Source: Tenrec ecaudatus (Eukaryota; Chordata; Mammalia; Afrosoricida; Tenrecidae). From it: DNA of 64,000 nucleotides. A program made the translations under genes and the position numbers. Location: assembly GCF_050624435.1 (NCBI RefSeq), contig NC_134539.1:42378001-42442000 (forward strand), read 5' to 3'. The notes below the pieces were generated by a model. That model was given only the letters and a program-made list of their open reading frames with translations. It made no database searches and was not told the origin of the DNA. Within the stretch, counting starts at the first letter, position 1. Each line of letters opens with the position of its first letter. Below, one piece after another: positions 58,149 through 64,000 of this stretch.

Positions 58149-59654
58149 CTATCACCTACAGGGCTTTCAGTAAGGTCTCTTCATCTGTATCTGTTGTGCA
58201 TATATGTGTGTATATACTTTTATTTTGGTTTGTGTGTAATTTTATTTTGGTTTGTGTTCCATTTAACACCTCATACACATTTTGTTTCATGACACTGATT
58301 ACCATCCCCCAATGTAATAGCACCCTGCCTACTTCCTTCCTGGCCTTACTGTTTCCACTCACCCTTCTTTGCTAGCCTTTCCTTCTTCCTGAATTTTATT
58401 TCTGGACAAAGGCTGCCTTTTTGGTCCCTCATGGTTGATTGTTCTAAGAGTGTGCACCTTCCTGGCATTACTGTTCACAGATGAACTTGGCTATCATTTG
58501 GCTGAAAGTTAAGCCAGAGGAATGAGCTATTTCAGACCTAAAAAGTATCCAAAGACCCTTATGGGCTCCACAAATCTCTATCAAGCCAGTAATCCTGGTC
58601 TTTTTTTATTATTTTCAGATTTGTTCTACATTTGTCTCCCACTCTGTCTAGGGCCCAGTCTCCTTCTGTCCAACATTGAAACCGCGTCCCCAGCTCTGTC
58701 GTCTGAGAAGTATCATGCGGAACACATCCGCATGCTTGTTTTACACACTTTCCCTGCTCCTCTCGCACTGCTCCACTGTTCTGTTTTCCCATGCTCGGTA
58801 AATGCCGGCATCTTCCTCACAGTCGGTGGGAAGCTACTGGGAACACAGAGAGTAAGACTAGTCCGAACCTCAGAAAGCTTGCATTTCAGGAAGTGCATCT
58901 GGTACTCGGATTGATCCAAATTCCTGCCTCCTTCAGATGAAGCTTGCAGGCGGAGGTAATCATGTGCTTGAAGCATTCAGAGAGGCTGGGGCTGCGGTGA
59001 GGTGCGGGAAAGTGTGAGGCACACTCCTTCCGGTGGCCTGGAGCTGAGAACTGCCTGAATAACTAGCTACATAGGGTTAACTTAGTGGGCAGCAGAGAGT
59101 GTCGGTTGGTGCGGGCAGGAGACTGATCCAAGTACATGTTTATGGAACAGCAGATCTGCACCTGCTAGGCTAGGGAACAGGCAGCCTCCAGAAATCACTG
59201 ACTTAAAAATCAGGGCCTCACAATTCAAAGAAGTAGGTGTCACAGTTTACGGAGTATCATGGGAGGCCAGGGACCATTATAGAAGCTTTCAAGTCCAAAA
59301 GGATAAAGCAAGCTCTTTGCCTCTTTTTCAGATGGGGATGGAAATGAGGCTCTGGCTCTGGCTGTGCCATTAAGTACAGCAATGAATGGGCCAGCTGTCA
59401 GGGGCTGAGGACGAAACAGAAGTTCACACGCCAGGCCTCTATTCACGCTCCTCCTAGAAGACCCTCCCCCTACAACCACCTGTCCACATCTTTTGTTCAT
59501 CTTTACCAGCCACTGCATATCCCTCACTAGCACTGCTTTCTTCTTCTCTGAACCTCAAGTCAACCTGTCCTGCGTCTCTAGAGCTCGTGTCACGTTTTAC
59601 TTTTCATGGTTTTTGCATCTTGGGGACAGTGACTAGCTTCTTTAGAGGTTTTAC
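58149..59654. other. Unannotated DNA
   Basis: Open frames at 58522-58914 and 59240-59533 have no recognised product. Confidence 0.35.
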
Positions 59655-59934
59655 TTCCATCTTTTTTTAAAGATATTTTTATTCTAACTCTTGTTAGAAT
59701 CCATACATCAATTGTATCATACCTATTAGTACACATATTGCCATCATTCTTTTCTAGACATTTACTTTCTATTGACCCCTTGGAATCAGCCCCTCTTTTT
59801 TTCCCTCCCCTGCCCCCTCGTGGCCCCTTGATAGATTATAGATCATTATTATTTTCATATCTCACGCTGACTGCTGTCTTCCTTCCCTTCGGGTTTCTGT
59901 TGTTCTTCCCCCTGGAGGGGGTTATTTCCATCTT
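59655..59934 (-). mobile_element. L1 3' end, minus strand, with TSDs
   Basis: TTCCATCTT at 59655-59663 and 59926-59934 flank a short 5'-truncated copy (CATACATCAATTGTATCATA, TGCCCCCTCGTGGCCCCTTG). Confidence 0.75.
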
Positions 59935-60449
59935 GACATGGAACTGTGTAACACTGAGCAGCTTCTTTAGCCTGACTGAGATCAGTCCCTCTCCTGTAAA
60001 AGAAGCCCGACAAAACCTGTCCTATCTGCACCTGCCATTGTAATACTGCATCAATGTTAAGCACTCACAAGTATATGTTTTTTTATAAACGACCACGTGT
60101 TCCACAAACAAGACTACAGAGAAGGGACATAAAAGTACTAACTGTATCCTAGAAATGACTTTAGTATGCCTCTGATCCAATACTAACATACGGAAAGCCG
60201 CACTCTAAAGCCTACCTCCTACCACTTCTCCCCAGAGCTGATGATAGCATGGGCTCTGGAGAAGGGCTACCTGGGCCTTGGCCAGCTCTACTCCGTGCTA
60301 GATTTGTGGCCTGGTGCTGCAAGTGACTTCACGTTATCAGGCCCTATTTCGTACTCAACTTTTTATCTCCCAGATGCATAATTGGCATCCAGTGTGTAAG
60401 ATCCAGAGATGAAGCTAAGGAAGCAGAGGGGCAAGTAGCAGTTGTTGTC
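59935..60449. other. Unannotated DNA
   Basis: No feature recognised. Confidence 0.35.
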
Positions 60450-60786
60450 TGTGTTAGTCTGGGTACTTTAGAGAAACAAATCCACAGAAACGCATGTATA
60501 ACAGAGAGTTCTATATAAAGGTTAAGTGTGCATCAAGAAAACATCCCAACCCAGTGCTGCCCAAGCCCACAAGTCCAACATTAACCCATCTGTCCAATAC
60601 CAATCCAGAAAGTCCTCCTCCATCTCACAAAACACATGCAATGATGCCCACTGCAGGAGGAAAGCTGAGTCAGTGAATGTGTAAGCATCTCAGTGCTGGC
60701 AGAAGTCTCCACACGGGTGCTCCAGCACCCAGGACTGCATGGAGGTAGGTCCATGCAGCTTCTCCTTGGGGATGCAAGGCCAAACA
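60450..60786 (-). mobile_element. ERV-L LTR, 3' part
   Basis: On the minus strand it ends CTAACACA at 60450. It shares CTTTATATAGAACTCTCTGT and GGGCTTGGGCAGCACTGGG with the LTR at 7324-7845. The 5' part is missing. Confidence 0.7.
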
Positions 60787-61270
60787 ATAACTGTAACTAG
60801 CTGTAAAAGTGGATTAAAACAGATTTTTTAAAAGTTTGTAATCAGATTTCATGGACTCATTATACTCATCCGCACATTCCCTGCCCCAATCATTCTCAAA
60901 GCACCTGCTCTCCACTTAAGCCCTTTGCATCAGGTCCTCTTTTTTTTCCCTCCCTCCCTGCTCCCCCCTCCCTCATGAGCCCTTGATAATTTATAGATTG
61001 TTATTTTGTCATATCTTGCCCTATCCGGAGTCTCCCTTCACCCCCTTCTCTGCCGTCCATCTCCCAGGGAGGAGGTCACATGTGGATCCTTGTAATCAGT
61101 TCCCCCTTTCCAACCCACTCACCCTCCACACTGCCAGAATCACCCCTCACACCCCCGGTCCTGAAGGTATCATCCACCCTGGATTCCCTGTGCCTCCAGC
61201 TCCCATATGCACCAGTGTACAACCTCTGCCCTATCCAGTCCTGCGAGGTAGAATTTGGATAACTGTAACT
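60787..61270 (-). mobile_element. L1 3' end, minus strand, with TSDs
   Basis: ATAACTGTAACT at 60787-60798 and 61259-61270 flanks the insertion. The body has CCCTCATGAGCCCTTGATAA and the middle block (GGAGGTCACATGTGGATCCT), and is 5'-truncated. Confidence 0.8.
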
Positions 61271-61365
61271 CTTTATAGGAGTAGACTGCTCATCTTTCCT
61301 CATCTTGCACCCTTGGAGAGGTTAGTGATTTTGGACTTGTGGTTAGCAGCCCAGGACTCCTAATA
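61261..61365 (-). mobile_element. AfroSINE head half, minus strand
   Basis: CTTTATAGGAGTAGACTGCT then GACTTGTGGTTAGCAGCCCA. The L1 at 60787-61270 abuts it. Confidence 0.55.
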
Positions 61366-61562
61366 AACTATACTCATTCTTTAATACCCAAATCAAATGT
61401 CAATTCCTCTAGCTTCATCCTTATCTCACCTGTGCAACTAAAGTGCACCCACTTCCATGACGGTAGCCTGCAGGGTCTGCTTCAAATCTCTTTATGGGCC
61501 CATCTCCTGTACCAGAGTCTCTCAAGCACCGAGTTAGATACTCAATAAATGAATGAGTGAAA
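61366..61562 (+). mobile_element. L2 LINE 3' fragment
   Basis: AATGTCAATTCCTCTAGCTT and ACTCAATAAATGAATGAGTG follow an L2 3' end. Confidence 0.45.
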
Positions 61563-62110
61563 ATAACAAGAAAATAATTCTGCTTTTAGCTACTATGCAA
61601 TAAAGGAAGTCATTATTTACGACAAGAAGAAAGAGCGAATGAAAGACCCAGTGTAACTCTACTGGCTCAGGTGCAAGCTAAAAATCTAATCAGAGTTTTT
61701 TTTAGAAATTCAATCTCAGAAACAGGAAAGAGTTTAGTGATGGTTACTCACTCCCTTGGGTTCAGAAAACTCCTAAAATAGAAATGCTGCAATTCTATGT
61801 GCTGGTTTATGGAAAGCATCAGAAGAGCTTCCAAACTCTTGGGAACTGCATGGCTCCTCTTTTCAAGTCAAGGCAACCAAGAACAGCAGCAGACCCAGAG
61901 TTAGAGGACTGTATGTGGTGACCAAGCAGGCTTACAGTTTCTACTGAATTTGGAGGAAAAACATGCCTGGGACTATTCTCTAAGAAAATCGTAACTTTAG
62001 TGCTCAATTAGGGAATATTAGAACATTTTAAGCTGAATTGCATATATTTCTATTCTTGGATCCATTTTCCCAAAGTATGAAGAGTTCACAAATTCAGAGA
62101 GGCAAGGCTT
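61563..62110. other. Unannotated DNA
   Basis: No feature recognised. Confidence 0.35.
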
Positions 62111-62111
62111 C

Positions 62112-64000
62112 CGTTGCTGTTGCTCTGTGCTATCAAGTCAATTCCAACACGTAGAGACCCTGTGCACAGCAGGAGGAAACACTGCCCAGGCCTGCACTCT
62201 CCTCACAACTGTTCTGTTTGAGTCCATTGCTGTAGCTAGTGTGTTATTCCACCTTGCTGAGGATCTTCCTCCTTTTCCATGACCCTCTGCGTTACCAACC
62301 ATGATGTCCTCCTCCAGGGAATGGCCAAAGTCTCTCCAGGGAATGGCCTCTCCTGATAACATGTCCAAAGTCTCGCCTTCTTTGTTTCCAAAGAGCATTC
62401 TGGATGTCCTCCTTCTAAGACAAATTGGGTTGCTCTTCTGGAAGTCCATGGTACTTTCAATATTCCTCATCACATGATAATTCATTTGCATCAATTCTTC
62501 CCTGTTCTTCCTTATTCTTTATCCAACTTTCATATACACGTGAAGAGATTGAAAGCATCATGGTTTGAGACGGATGGGCACAGCTTTGTCCTCAAAGTGA
62601 CATCCATGCTCTTCAATCCTTTAAAAAGGTCTTGGGCAGCAGGATTACCCAGTGTAATACTGTGGTAGTTTCATAATCTGATGTCAGTTTAAGAGTATTA
62701 AGAATGAAGGGGCGGATTTTGGCCTGGCAATCAGGTCGCAGCTTGATGACCTCACTTGGAAGTGCTCTGGGGAGGAATAACTCACTGGAGGCCAGATACT
62801 CTCTCTCTCTCTCTGCTACACATTCCTGCTGATGAGCCACATGGAGCTATGCTGATGGATCCAGAGCCCAGGAACTGAGGAGCCATGTGGAGACCTATGC
62901 CAGCATTGAGATGCTTCCACCGCCACTGGATCCACAAGACTTTCCACCCACTGGCTTGTGATCTCCCTACATTCGGCATCATTGCATGTGTTGCATGAGT
63001 CTGAAGAGGGATTTATAGACTGTTATTGGAAACATGGGCTAATATCAGATTTATGGACTTGAACTGGACTGAGCTGGGATGTTTTCTTAATATACAGTTG
63101 CTCTTTAATATAAAGCTCTTTTCTTATACACATATGAGTATCTATGGGGTTGTTTCTCTAGTCTACCCGGACTAACACAAATACTTATTTGAATTCATGC
63201 CTGCTGCTTCCATGAGCATTGACTGTGCACCTAAGTAAAATTAAATCCTGACAACTCAGTCTTTTCTCTATTATGAGGCTATCTATCGAGCCAATTGCAA
63301 GGATTTTGTTTCTTTACATTGAGTTGAAAACCATATAAAGGCTATAGTCTTGATTTTTCATCAGTAAGGACTTCAAGTCCTCCTAGTTTTCAGCAAAGAA
63401 TATTATGTCTTGTGCATATCTAAGCTTGTTAATAGGAACCTCCCTTCTATCCCGATTCCACATCCCTTCCTCATATATCTGATTATTTGCTCAGCATACG
63501 ATTGAATAAATCTGGTGAAAGGATACAACCCTGGCACACACCTTTTATGATTCTAAACCATACAGTCTTCCCTTGTTTGTTTTTCAAACAATTGCCTCTT
63601 GGTCATTTACAGGTACTGCTTAAGCACAATTAAGTATTCTGGAATTCCCATTCTTCCTAGTGTTTCCCAATTCTCTCCGTGGTTTGTTACGATCCACATA
63701 GCCGAATGCCTCTTCCTGCTATTCTCTGCTTTCAAGTAAGATTCAGCTGATGTCAACAATGATATCCCTGTGTCACATCTTCCTTTGCTTTTGCTCTGGC
63801 AACTATTTTTGTCCATGTGTAAGTGCATCATTTTTAATTATCTTTAGCAAAATTTTGCTTGCATGTGATCTTAATGATATGGCAAGATAAGTTCCACATT
63901 CTGTTGAGTCATCTTTCTTTGGAAATATGCATCTTTTTCAGTCAGTTGGCCACGTAGCTCTCTTCTGAATTTTCTGGCAGAGGAAACAATCCATCAGTTC
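62112..64000 (-). mobile_element. RTE (BovB-like) LINE, split by a solo LTR
   Basis: The 3' part (62112-62660) begins with an AfroSINE/RTE tail complement (GTCAATTCCAACACGTAGAG) and matches 49150-49850. The internal part (63185-64000) continues the RT-coding region reversed (TTGTGCATATCTAAGCTTGT, GGATACAACCCTGGCACACA, GGTTTGTTACGATCCACATA) and runs out of the window. Decayed; no open RT frame. Confidence 0.7.
62661..63179 (+). mobile_element. Solo ERV-L LTR with 5-bp TSD
   Basis: It starts TGTGGTAGTTTCATAATC and ends GGACTAACACA, with AATAC at 62656-62660 and again at 63180-63184. A (CT)n is at 62801-62814. LTR phrases such as CTTTAATATAAAGCTCTTTT and TATACACATATGAG match the other LTRs. With no internal sequence it arose by LTR-LTR recombination. 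Confidence 0.88.

Overview
The window is mammalian nuclear DNA with no host protein-coding exon, rRNA or tRNA gene that I can support. It most likely comes from an afrotherian, and probably a tenrec such as Echinops telfairi. Two signals point there together. AfroSINE-type tRNA-derived SINEs are scattered throughout. At 57332-57522 a short hAT element has SPIN-type termini and interior, and SPIN is reported from tenrecs but not, to my knowledge, from other Afrotheria. The L1 3' end, the RTE (BovB-like) LINE fragments and the ERV-L elements fit the same lineage. The species call is inference.

Layout. 1-1420: GC-rich L1 5' UTR read leftward, continuing beyond the window. 2291-4906: a 2.6-kb L1-type 3' region flanked by a 14-bp target-site duplication (TSD). 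7107-8702: a decayed mariner interrupted by an ERV-L LTR. 8935-18480: old MIR, L2, AfroSINE and L1 pieces in A+T-rich DNA. 18490-18970: a CA-rich minisatellite. 21597-22097: an L1 3' end whose 5' part is inverted. 24030-25040: MIR and MER5A relics. 27033-34884: the main feature, an ERV-L provirus on the minus strand with both LTRs, primer-binding site, gag, protease, RT, RNase H, integrase and dUTPase, and no env. It is broken by stops and frameshifts, and an L1 3' end is inserted into gag. 34890-41650: L1 3' ends and RTE endonuclease/RT fragments. 42430-42900: a (GGGAGA/GGGAGG)-rich purine tract with a poly-A-like end and a 16-bp flanking duplication. 44370-57530: AfroSINEs, L1 3' ends and RTE pieces, then the SPIN element inside an AfroSINE. 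60450-64000: an LTR fragment, an L1 3' end, and an RTE copy split by a solo ERV-L LTR with a clear 5-bp TSD.

The window is best read as a record of transposition. Mariner and RTE copies were hit by ERV-L LTRs, ERV-L was hit by L1, an AfroSINE was hit by SPIN, and a MIR was hit by an AfroSINE. Long open frames elsewhere are low-complexity or repeat shadows. I found no evidence of a new host or defence system. The most unusual items are the purine-tract retroposon, the repeated terminal domain of the L1 3' end, and the nested insertions whose junctions can be read directly. Repeat family names rest on pattern memory and were not checked by a search.
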